DNA of 64,000 nucleotides from Isoetes taiwanensis (taxonomy: Eukaryota > Streptophyta > Lycopodiopsida > Isoetales > Isoetaceae), in the NCBI GenBank assembly GCA_021234155.1, contig JAJEKV010000011.1, positions 3,223,069-3,287,068 of the forward strand. The letters run 5' to 3'. A model generated the notes under the pieces. It was not told where the DNA came from. It saw only the letters and a program-made list of their open reading frames with translations, and did no database searches. Position numbers and translations under genes: made by a program. Below, one piece after another: positions 22,396-32,300 of this stretch. Within the stretch, counting starts at the first letter, position 1, and the number at the start of each line of letters is the position of its first letter.

Positions 22396-22673
22396 GCGAT
22401 GTGTTGGTTTCTCCTCAATAAGGCGATCACATCCACGGCCTCTACGGGCATGGGATCAACAAAGATTGATGTGTTCATGTGATTCTCCAAAGAAAAGTGG
22501 GCCTTGCTAGGCCCCGCTCCACTAGAGCTTCCCCCCGATGCAAAGCATTTTAATTACCTCCAACCGACGCGGCATTGAGATCCCAATGATGTTCTTGTGA
22601 TCCGCGACGCCGCTTCTTTGAGGAATTCCATGAAGCTACCCATTCCTTGACACGAGCCTCGGCATTGAGACTT

Positions 22674-22954
22674 TTAAGTCTGACCTGAATGCTTCAAACA
22701 TGTCTTCAGTTCATCCATGGGGTTTCCAATCATTGGCTTTACATGTGTGTCAAGGAGAGAAGTCAACATTTCTTCTTGACCTGGCCATTTTTGTGCTAAC
22801 TCAAATTGGCACTTCCTTTTCACATGTCTGACAAAATGGTCGACACGTTGACCAGTTTGCATCTCCCGGTCGGGACTTTCGTTAGCACATATCTCATTTA
22901 TGACCATGCGTCTAATCTCACTAATCATTTGTGTCTTCACAGTCGGGGCCATAC
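22674..22954 (-). CDS. Upstream exon of the pseudokinase gene
   Basis: An exon opens after the acceptor TTTGTAG at 22,955 and encodes MAPTVKTQMISEIRRMVINE, then DREMQTGQRVDHFVRHVKRK and WPGQEEMLTSLLDTHVKP, ending at a stop after about 93 residues. It is helical and basic. A frameshift or splice then links it to SSGAGPSKAHFSLENHMN (about 22,530-22,470) and the kinase-like part. No known domain was recognised. Joining it to the kinase segment is inferred from strand, spacing and continuity. Confidence 0.4.
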
Positions 22955-22983
22955 CTACAAACCAATTTAGATTCATTAATCTT

Positions 22984-23307
22984 GGGGCGAAAGCATGCTA
23001 GGGTGTACCATCTAAAGTTCTTTTTAGGGAGTGCGAAACTACCCAGAAAAGTACCCAACACTGGGTACTGGGAACTTGCATTAATGTCTCAATAAACAAT
23101 AAGTTTGAGAGTTTATTCATCCATTTTAGTCTCTAATAGTATTGTCATCCTCTAATACTATAGATTGATATGTTATTGACCTTCAACTCAAAATTTTTGG
23201 ATTGATTTTAATGGAAAGAAAAAGTAGAAAGTACCAGTTTTAAAAGTACCCAGTGTAGGTACTTTTGAGGGTTCCAAAAGTGGTACACCGTAGCATGCTT
23301 TCACCCT
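22984..23307. mobile_element. MITE-like inverted repeat, about 320 bp
   Basis: The left end carries GAAAGCATGCTA then GGGTGTACCA (22,989-23,010). The right end carries TGGTACACCG then TAGCATGCTTTC (23,281-23,302), the reverse complement with one mismatch. Further inside, AAAGTACCCAACACTGGGTA faces an inverted TACCCAGTGTAGGTACTTTT. The interior is AT-rich and non-coding. A clear target duplication is not visible, so the superfamily is unassigned. It lies in an intron of the pseudokinase gene. Confidence 0.65.
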
Positions 23308-23585
23308 TGCTTTGTGACTTTTTTCAAACCTTCATTATGAATCTTTACCTACTTTCTTAAGAGTTAGTTTCCCTTTTAATTTATTTTTTAAAACCAACTA
23401 TTTAAATTTTTTCTTGCTCTTAACCACTCCACATCAGTGTTTCTTTGACATCCCTAACATCTTTAAAAAACAACATTCTTAACTAGAAACCCGAAAATCA
23501 ATAATGCAATTTTTTTCAAAAACCCTGCCCTTGTCCAATCCCGTAAAGATTTCTATTTATTGATATATTAATAAAAAAATAAACA
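23308..23585. other. AT-rich intronic DNA
   Basis: No feature is supported in this stretch between the MITE-like repeat and the 123-bp tandem repeats. Confidence 0.4.
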
Positions 23586-23950
23586 AGAGTAGGCGGTGAG
23601 CTTGGACCCGGAACACCTAGTCTTCTCCACTCAAAGGCCAATGGAGCCGACCATGCCCTTGTCCAAGTCTCCCAATTTTTTCTAAACTAAATACATTAAT
23701 CAATAAAATTACAAGAGTAACGGTGAGCTTGGACCCCGAACACCTAGTCTTCTCCACTCAAGGCGGAGCCGACCATGCCCTTGTCCAAGTCTCCCCAATT
23801 TTTTCTAAACTAAATACATTAATCAATAAAATTACAAGAGTAACGGTGAGCTTGGACCCGAACACCTAGTCTTCCACTCAAGGCGGATGAGCCGACCATG
23901 CCCTTGTCCAAGTCTCCCCAAGTTTTTTTTAACCTAAATAAAACATTAAA
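23586..23950. repeat. Three tandem copies of a 123-127-bp unit
   Basis: GGTGAGCTTGGACCC starts at 23,595, 23,722 and 23,845. Each copy continues with GAACACCTAGTCTT, CCGACCATGCCCTTGTCCAA and an A/T-rich tail that ends in ATAAAATTACAAGAG. Copies differ by small indels. A partial fourth copy (CCCTTGTCCAA) precedes them at about 23,527. Confidence 0.9.
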
Positions 23951-24096
23951 ATTTTATTCTCCTACTCAAACTCAAATTTTACCCCTGAATGTCTTCGAAT
24001 GCTAAAAATCGATTTCCAAGAGCGACGCATTTTGTTATTAGTGTACATGCAAAAAAATAAAGGCATTCAATAATTAGACAACTTACATAAATAAAG

Positions 24097-24101
<5 letters not shown>

Positions 24102-24129
<28 letters not shown>
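24102..24129. repeat. A28 homopolymer
   Basis: An uninterrupted run of 28 A residues on the plus strand. It could be a retroposed poly(A) tail, but no associated element was seen. Confidence 0.9.
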
Positions 24130-24130
<1 letters not shown>

Positions 24131-24244
24131 ACCATTCACGTTGAAAAGATCATTGACATTAAAACTATTTACATTGTTAATTAAAAAGAACTATATATTG
24201 ACATGTAAAAAATAAAAAATAAAAAAAAAGGAAGAACATAAAAA

Positions 24245-24340
24245 GAAGGGGCCTCGTCTTTCAACGACGTCCCCTTCTTGTAATAAAAAATAGAGGAAGA
24301 ATGGGCCTCGTCTTTCAACGACGTCCCCTCTTCTTCCATG
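24245..24340. repeat. Duplicated AACGACGTCCCC words
   Basis: GGGCCTCGTCTTTCAACGAC followed by GTCCCC occurs at about 24,250 and 24,303. It is part of the AACGACG motif family that also marks the CACTA end and later introns. Confidence 0.8.
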
Positions 24341-24361
24341 GAAAAAAAAATAGAAGAGGAG

Positions 24362-24605
24362 GAAGAAGAAGAAGAAGAAGAAGAAGAAGAAGAAGAAGAA
24401 GAAGAAGAAGAAGAAGAAGAAGAAGAAGAAGAAGAAGAAGAAGAAGAAGAAGAAGAAGAAGAAGAAGAAGAAGAAGAAGAAGAAGAAGAAGAAGAAGAAG
24501 AAGAAGAAGAAGAAGAAGAAGAAGAAGAAGAAGAAGAAGAAGAAGAAGAAGAAGAAGAAGAAGAAGAAGAAGAAGAAGAAGAAGAAGAAGAAGGAAGAAG
24601 AAGAA
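24362..24605 (+). repeat. (GAA)n microsatellite, about 77 units
   Basis: A near-perfect GAA run of about 230 bp is followed by an interrupted tail with AAGG variants. Reading frames through it give poly-Arg, poly-Glu or poly-Lys and are not genes. It is the longest GAA run of the window and lies in an intron of the pseudokinase gene. Confidence 0.95.
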
Positions 24606-25059
24606 GGAAGGAGATAGTAAATAAAGATTTAATAGAATTAGAAAGTGGTGAAGAAGAAGAAGAAGAAAATGAATAGAAGATTGGAAGAACGGAAGATTAG
24701 AAGGAAGAAACCAATGATTGGAAGAAGATTGGAAGAAGAAGGAGGAGGATTCGATTCATACTAAGAAGAGGCGAAATGGATTGAAGAAAAACAAGGATGG
24801 AAAGAAGAGGAGGATAGAAATGGGATGGATTGAAAACAAACAAGAAAAAACAAGAAGCCCTAAATCTATCAAACAACAAGCCTAATTCAAAAATAGAGTT
24901 GATTGATCCATTGAAATACCTTTTGATGCTTGCTTGAAGCTTGGAAAGGACCAAGATGGATGATCCCGCGCCAAAAATCGCCATTATAAAAAAAACTCCT
25001 CCGGCCCGCTTAGAAAAAAAAAACTAGGCGGCGGAAAAGCCGCTCTGCTTTTTCGATAA

Positions 25060-25160
25060 AAAGTTACAGACGCCGCTGAACGACGCCGTGGACGCCGTTG
25101 AACGACGCCTAGTATAGTCGCTGACCGACGCCCATAACGACGCCTTTGTGTTTAACGACG
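25060..25160. repeat. AACGACG motif cluster, intron copy 1
   Basis: Within 100 bp there are six or more copies of GACGCC or AACGACGCC in both orientations (CCGCTGAACGACGCC, CCGTTGAACGACGCC, CATAACGACGCC, TTTAACGACGCGG). It lies between the intron donor at 25,236 and the next exon on the minus strand, so it is intronic. Confidence 0.8.
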
Positions 25161-25235
25161 CGGCTTTTTTTTTATTAAGTTATAATTATAAGTTATTATT
25201 ATAATTATAATTATTATAGAAAGAAGGATTGTTAC

Positions 25236-25370
25236 CCAGTTGGAGGGGCTGTCATTTATGCAAGAATCTAACTCGTGAAGTCGCTCTTGAACAGATGTTG
25301 AAAGTCCTGGTTTGCCTCCACCTCCGACATTTTTGTGATAGAAAATGTAGAAATCAAACTCAAACTTTTT
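25236..25370 (-). CDS. Exon of the pseudokinase gene (N-terminal part)
   Basis: The minus-strand frame reads KNVGGGGKPGLSTSVQERLH then ELDSCINDSPSNW, closing at a plausible donor (CTGG then GTAACA) at 25,236. The 5' edge is uncertain, and no domain was recognised. Assignment to the pseudokinase gene is by order and strand. Confidence 0.35.
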
Positions 25371-25479
25371 ATCTTCGATTTAACTTAGATGATTAAAAAA
25401 GCTTTTCACCGATGGATCGGAGCTGCAATATTCGACCGCATAAACAGAAAGCAGAGAAAAGAGGTGGGCCGTGATTTTG

Positions 25480-25580
25480 CGGGAATGACGCCAATGTGTA
25501 TACCGACGTCTTTTTTTTTTTTTTTTATTAAGTTACCAACTTAGATCTATTTGTTTTATTACTTATGTTTTTATCTATAT
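25480..25580. repeat. Motif and T-tract repeat, intron copy 2
   Basis: GAATGACGCCAATGTG and ACCGACGTC precede a run of T and the words AAGTTACCAACTTAGATCTA and TTTTATTACTTATG. The same arrangement recurs at 25,915-25,985, and in part at 25,800-25,835, so a unit of motif plus T-tract plus AACTTAGAT is repeated. Confidence 0.7.
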
Positions 25581-25631
25581 TGTGGTGGCACAAGATAGAC
25601 CCTTCACCTTAATATAACATATCCTACTCAC

Positions 25632-25760
25632 CTTGAATTTCGAGTTCGAGATATTCAATTTCGTACACTCCATAATGAGTCCATACGAATGTGACCGCCA
25701 CGGCAATTAATTTGTTGTCAACCGGATTTGGACAAGCTTGCTTTATACCTATTCTAGAGC
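25632..25760 (-). CDS. Exon with strong splice donor
   Basis: The minus-strand exon encodes GIKQACPNPVDNKLIAVAVT and FVWTHYGVYEIEYLELEIQ, and ends at a near-perfect donor, CAAG then GTGAGTAGG, at 25,632. The acceptor is probably near 25,760. Preservation of the frame and donor argues for recent function or capture. I do not recognise the family. It is probably upstream in the same gene as the pseudokinase segment. Confidence 0.45.
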
Positions 25761-25774
25761 CCGCCCTATGCTTT

Positions 25775-25925
25775 CATTTGACGACGTTTTGGTTTATAAC
25801 GACGCGGTCTTTTTTTTAATTAAGTTATTATTATTAGCAATCTTTTTTTTATAACGACGCCCGTAATTTTTCGTTGAACGACGTTTATAACGATGTTTCG
25901 GGTTCCAAACGACGGTCCTTTTTTT
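25775..25925. repeat. AACGACG motif cluster, intron copy 3
   Basis: TTTGACGACG, TATAACGACGCGG, TATAACGACGCCCG, GTTGAACGACG, TATAACGATG and CAAACGACGG occur within 150 bp, separated by T tracts and AAGTTATTATTATTAGCAA. The cluster lies between the exons at 25,632-25,760 and 26,144-26,293. Confidence 0.8.
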
Positions 25926-26143
25926 AAGTTAATATTATTAGCAACTTAGATTTGTTTCATTACTTATGTATTTTATCTATTCTTGTTAATGTATCCACTT
26001 AGATTTCTCTCCATCCTTGTTTATCTATCCACTTTAATAAACCAGACTTGTGCACCATTGAGCTTCACTTGCATACTTTCATACTAAATCAAGCTTGCCA
26101 GCCACTTCACCATGATCAGAGTAAAGGCAAACATATGGCTCAC

Positions 26144-26293
26144 CAAGTTGCTCTTCTTCGTGATACAATCTACACAAGGCATGCCCAGCCTACAAAGTCC
26201 ATGCAAAGCTGCAAGAAGAGCTTCTTTTGATTTGCCATATTCTCTCGCGGCATGATCACATACAACTTCATATATGGCTGCAGACCTCTTCAT
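26144..26293 (-). CDS. First detectable exon of the pseudokinase gene
   Basis: It may start at the ATG at 26,293 (MKRSAAIYEVVCDHAAREYG) and continue with KSKEALLAALHGLCRLGMP, then CVDCITKKSNL, to a donor (CTTG then GTGAGCC) at 26,144. It is helical, with no stop. The 1.13-kb array begins about 70 bp upstream, so the promoter and any earlier exons have been replaced or separated by the array. Confidence 0.4.
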
Positions 26294-26359
26294 AGATTAC
26301 TTGCTAAGGGTTTTGGACACGGCCTTTCCGTGGTTCAACGACAAGATCCCGTGGCATGC

Positions 26360-29300
26360 AATGGGGCCTTGGGGAGAGGAAATTTGGGGCAACCAGCCTC
26401 CGGAGGGATTTTAGGGTGGAGGCGCCTCAAGGCCAACACCCTAACTCCACTTCAAGACACGGGCGCAAGGTCCCGCCGACCGGACAAAGGAGAGGGCCTC
26501 AAACGTAAAACCCCGTGGGTTGCCGTGCTCTAGAAGGGTTTACGCTTTGGGGGCCGAAGTCCTGGGTCTGTTGCACTTGGGACCTGGCCAAGAAGCAAGA
26601 GCCGAGAATACGGAGCAAGGGGAACTGGACGGAGCGGAGTTTGGGCCTCCTCCCTCCCGATGTGGCAAGTAGAAGTCGGGGGCGCTTTGGTGCTGGCAAG
26701 ACATTCAGAATTCGCAATTAATGCATTGCAATCTAAAATAAATTCGGTTTTTGCCAGCTGGATCCCTAATTCATCTCCAAAGACACGCCCAATTTTCGAA
26801 TTTTCTGAGAAGGTCTAGGTCAACGGGTTAGCATTAGAACGGTCGGGGCAGCCCGTTGCGGTGGCAACCGAGCTGGCACCCTTCCCCAAGTCAAACGAGG
26901 CCGACCTTGCAGGGATCCCACAAGAGGGGAGAGTCCCGGACCCCGTGAGCGGGATCCAAAAAGTTCCCGAGGCAGCCCTTCCGGGCCGCTCATGGGCTGC
27001 GACGCTAATGACCACCCTCCCCGGAGCCCGTGCCCCTATCCGACCGTTGGATCCTCCGCTCAAAGGCCCCTCTTCGAAGGTCCAAAAGATTCCAGATCGT
27101 CCGGGAGAACTTGTCAAACCGCTGGGGCCCCGATGTCGGCCTTGTAGAAACCGTGACTGTTTTTGTCGTTCGGGCACCGGGATGCTCGGAATGGCAAATA
27201 GACCCCGCCAAATCGTCCGAATGGCTTAAATTACCCTAGGGAGCAAGTTACACGGCCGGTTTTATGAAAGAAGGAAACACTCACGCCCTCCACGACAAGA
27301 TCCCGCATGCACATCCTAGGCCAATTGACTACGAGTGATGGAAGTGAGCTACTTTTGGCGCTTCTTGGAGTTCGGGTGGTCTTTCGCCACGGAACTTGGT
27401 CCCCAGTGGCAATGTCGACGCTCGAGTCCATTGGTCAGTCGATCGCGGACAAGGAGAGGGGAGGTCGCCTGGCCCGGCCCCGTGGCCTGGGGAGAGGAAA
27501 TTTGGGGCAAGAAGCCTCCGGAGGGGATTTTAGGGTCCGCTCAAGGCCAACACCCCAACTCCACTTTCAAGACACTAGGGCAAGGTCCCGCCACCGGACA
27601 AGGAGAGGGCCTCCAAACGTAAACCCCGTGGGCTGCCGTGCTCTAGAAGGGTTTACGCTTTTGGGGGCCGAGTCCCCGGTCCTGTTACACTTGGGACGAG
27701 AGGAAATTTGGGGGCCGAGAAGCAAAGAGCTGGTGAATACGGAGCAAGGGGAACTGAAACCCCGTGGGACGGGAGCGGAGTTTGGGCCTGCCTCCTCCCC
27801 GATGTGGCAAGTAGAAGTCGGGAACGCTTTTGCAAAGTGGCAAGACATTCGTGAATTCGTAATTAATGCATTGCACCTAAAATAAATTCCGGGTTTTTGC
27901 CAGCTGGATCCCTAATTCATCTCCAAGACACGGCCCAATTTTCTCGGAATTTTCGAGAAGGTCTAGGTCAACGGGTTAGCATTAGAACGGTCTGGGGCAG
28001 CCCGCTGCAGGCAACCGAGCCGCACCCTTCCCCAAGTCAAACGAGGCCGGGACCTTTGCGGATCCCTCACAAGAGGGGAGAGTGGGACCCCGTGAGGCGG
28101 ATCCAAAAAGTTCCCGAGGCAGCCCTTCCGGCGGCCGCCCCCCGGCCGCAGACGCTAATGACCACCTCCCGAGCCCTGCCCCTATCCGACCGCTGGATCC
28201 TCCGCGGGGGGGCCCCTCTTCGAAGGTCCAAAAGATTCCAGATCGTCCGGGAGAACTTGTCAAACCGCTGGGTGTCCCGGATGTCCGGCTTTTGTAGAAA
28301 CCCGTGACTGTTTTGTCGTTCGCACCGGGATGTCCCGGAATGGCAAATAGACCGCCAAATCGTCCGAATGGCGGTAAATTACCCTAGGGAGCAAGTTACC
28401 ACGGTCGGTTTTGCTAAAAGAAGGAAACACTCACGCCCTCCACGACAAAGATCCCGCATGCACATCCTAGGCCAATTGACTACGAGTGTGATGGAAGTGA
28501 GCTACTTTACGCTTCTTGGAGTTCGGTGGTCTTCGCCACGGAACTTGGTCCCCAGTGGCAATGTCGACGTTCCGAGTCCATTGGCGAGAGTCAGCGATTC
28601 CCGAGAGGGGAGGTCGCCTGTCCGGCCCCAAGTGGCCTTGGGGAGAGGGAAATTTGGGGCAAGCAGCCTCCGGAGGGATTTTAGGGTCCGCCTTTCAAGG
28701 CCAACACCCCAACTCCCACTTCAAGACACGGGCGCAAGGTCCCTACGGACCGACAAGGAGAGGGCCTCCTCAAACGTAAACCCCCGTGGGTTGCCGTGCT
28801 CTAGAAGGGTTTACGTTTTGGGGCCGAGTCCCGTCAAGTTGCACTTGGGACTCGGCCGAGAAGCAAAGCAGCCGAGAATACGGGAGCAAGGGGAACCGAC
28901 GGAGCGGAGTTTGGGCCCTGCCCCTCCTCCCGATGTGGCAAGTAGAAGTCGGGGCTTTTTTGCTGGCAAGACATTCAGAATTTAATTAATGCATTGCGAC
29001 TAAAATAAATTCGGTTTTGCCACACTGGATCCCTAATTCATCTCCCAAAGACACGCCCCATTCTTTTTCGGAATTTTTGGAGAAGGTCTAGGTCAACGGG
29101 TTAGCATTAGAACGCCCGGGCAGCCCGCTGCGGTGGCAACCGAGCCGCACCCTTCCCCAAGTCAAACGAAAGGACCTTGCGGGGGATCCCTCACAAGAGG
29201 GGAGAGTCCGACCCCGTGAGGCGGGATCCAAAAGTTCCCCGAGGCAGCCCTTCCGGCAGCCAGCCCCCGGGTCAGACGCTAATGACCACCCTCCCGAGCC

Positions 29301-32300
29301 CGGTTCCCCTATCCGACCGTTGGATCCTCCGTTCGTGGGCCCCCTCTTGGGGGAAGGTCCAAAAGATTCCAGATCGGTTAGGAGAACTTGTCAAACCGGG
29401 GGTGTCGATGTCTACTTTGTAGAAACCGCGACTGTTTTTGTCGTTCGCACCGGGGATGCTCCGAATGGCAAATAGACCCCGCCAAATCGTCCGAATGGCT
29501 AAATTACCCTAGGGAGCAAGTTACACCTGGCCGGTTTTGCTTAAAAGAAGGAAACACTCACGCCTCCACGACAAGAGATCCCGCATGCACATCCTAGGCC
29601 AATTGACTACGAGTGTGATGGAAGTGAGCTACTTTGGCGCTTCTTGGAGTTCGGGTGGTCTTCGCCACGGAACTTGGTCCCTGTGGCAATGTCGACGCTC
29701 GAGTCCATTGGCGAGTCGATCGCGATTCCGGAGAGGGAGGTCGCCTTCGGCCCGGCCCCTCGTGGCCTTGGGGAGAGGAAATTTGGGGGCAAGCAGCCTC
29801 CGAGGGATTTTAGGGTCTCAAGGCCTCAAGGCCAACACCCCAACTCCACTTCAAGACACGGCGCAAGGTCCCGGCCGACCGGGACAAGGAGAGGGCCTCC
29901 AAACGTGAAACCCCGTGGGCTGCCGTGCTCTAGAAGGGTTTACGTTTTGGGGGCCGAGTCCCGGGTCCGCTGCACTTGGGACTCCGGCCGAGAAGCAGCA
30001 GCCGAGAATACGGAGCAAGGGGAACCGACGGAGCGGGGAGTTTGGGCCTGTCCCCTCCCGATGTGGCAAGTAGAAGTCGGGGGCGCTTTTGCAAGTGGCA
30101 AGACATTCGTGAATTCGCAATTAATGCATTGCATGAAAATAAATTCGGTTTTGCCACCTGGATCCCTAATTCATCTCCAAAGACACGCCCAATTTTGAAT
30201 TTTTGGAGAAGGTCTAGGTCAGGGTTAGCATTAGAGCGGTCGGGGCAGCCCGCTGGGGGCAACCGAGCTGGCACCCTTCCCCAAGTCAAACGAGGCCAGG
30301 GACCTTGTGGTGGGGATCCCTCACAAGAGGGAGAGTCGGGACCCCGTGAGGCGGGATCCAAAAAGTTCCCGAGGCAGCCCTTCCGGCTCCCCGAGGCTGC
30401 ACGCTAATGACCACCCTCAGGAGCGGTTCCCTATCCGGACCGTTGGATCCTCCGTTCAGGGGCCCCTCTTGGGAAGGTCCAAAAGATTCCAGATCGGTAG
30501 GAGAACTTGTCAAACCGCTGGGCCCCCGATGTTCGGCCTTTGTAGAAACCGGGTGACTGCTTTTGTCGTTCGGCACCGGGATGTTCGAATGGCAAATAGA
30601 CCACAGCAAATCGTCCGAATGGCTCCTAAATTACCCTAGGGAGCAAGTTACACGGTCGGTTTTGGTCTAAAGAAGGAAACACTCACGCCCTCCACGACAA
30701 GATCCCGCATGCACATCCCAGGGCCAATTGACTACGAAAGTGTGATGGAAGTGAGCTACTTTGCGCTTCTTGGAGTTCGGGTGGTCTTCACGACGCCACG
30801 CGAACTTGGTCCCCGTGGGCAATGTCGACGTTCGAGTCCATTGGAAGAGTCAAATCGCGATTCCCGAGAGGGAGGTCGCCCGTCCGGCCCCCGTGGCCTT
30901 GGGAGAGGAAATTTGGGGCAAGCAGCCTGGGAGGGATTTTTAGGGTCCGGCTCGGCGCCAACACCCCAACTCCACTTCAAGACACGGGCCAAGGTCCCGC
31001 CGAATTCGACAAGGAGAGGGCCTCCAAACGTAAACCCCGTGGGTTGCCAGGCTCTAGAAGGGTTTACGTTTTGGGGCCGAAGTCCTCGGGTCCGTTGCAC
31101 TTGGGACTGGCCGAGAAGCCCAGCCGGAGAATACGGAGCAAGGGGAACCGGACGGAGCGGAGTTTGGGCCTGTCCTCCTCCCGATGTGGCAAGTAGAAGT
31201 CGGGGGCTTTTAAATGGCAAGACATTCGTAAATTGGTAATTAATGCATTGCACGAAAATAAATTCGGTTTTTGCCAGGTGGATCCCTAATTCATCTCCAA
31301 AGACACGCCCAATTTTCGAATTTTAGGAGAAGGTCTAGGTCAAAGGGTTAGCATTAGAACGGTCGGGCAGCCCGCTGCGTGGCAACCGAAGCTGGCACCC
31401 TTCCCCAAGTCAAACGAGGCCAGGACCTTGGGGGGATCCTCACAAGAGGGGAGAGTGGGACCCCGTGAGGCGGGATCCAAAAAGTTCCCGAGGCAGCCCC
31501 TTCCGCAGCGGCCCCGGGTCAGACGCTAATGACCACCCTCCCGGGAGCCCGTTTCCCCTATCCACCGTTGGATCCTCCGTTCGGGGGGCCCCCTTCGGGG
31601 AAGGTCCAAAAGATTCGGATCGGTCCGGGAGAACTTGTCAAAACCGGGCGCGTCGATGTCGGCCTTGTAGAAACCGCGACTGTTTTGTCGTTCGCACCGG
31701 GATGCTCCGGAATGGCAAATAGACCCTGCCAAATCGGGTCCGGAATGGCGAAATTACCCTAGGGAGCAAGTTTACGGTCGGTTTTGCGAAAAGAAGGAAA
31801 CACTCACGCCCTCCACGACGGTATCCCGCGATGCACATCTTAGGCCAATTGACTACGAGTGTGATGGAAGTGAGCTACTTTGGCTTCTTGGAGTTCGGGT
31901 GGTCTTCGGCCGCGGAACTTGGTCTCGGGGCAATGTCGGCGTTCGAGTCCATTGGCGAGTCGATCGCGATTCCGGAGAGGGGAGGTCGCCCGTCCGTCCC
32001 GGGGCCTTGGGAGAGGAAATTTGGGGCAAAGCTCCTGAGGAGGGATTTTAGGGTCCAAGGCCTCGGCGCCAACACCCCAACTCCACTTCAAGACACTTCG
32101 CCAAGGTCCCGGCCGAACTCGACAAGGAGAGGGCCTCCAAACGTAAACCCAGGTGGGTTGCAGGTGCCTAGAAGGGTTTACGTTTTGGGGGCCGAGTCCC
32201 CGGTCTGCTGCACTTGGGACCTGGCCGAAGCAGCCACCGAGAATACGGAGCAAGGGGAACTGACGGAGAGGAGTTTGGGCCTGTCCTCCTCCCGATGTGG

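Noticed and set aside
24301-24676. Poly-Arg and poly-Glu frames of more than 100 residues
   Set aside because: They are translations of the GAA microsatellite. The same applies at 42,708-43,274, 46,025-46,317 and 50,028-50,343.
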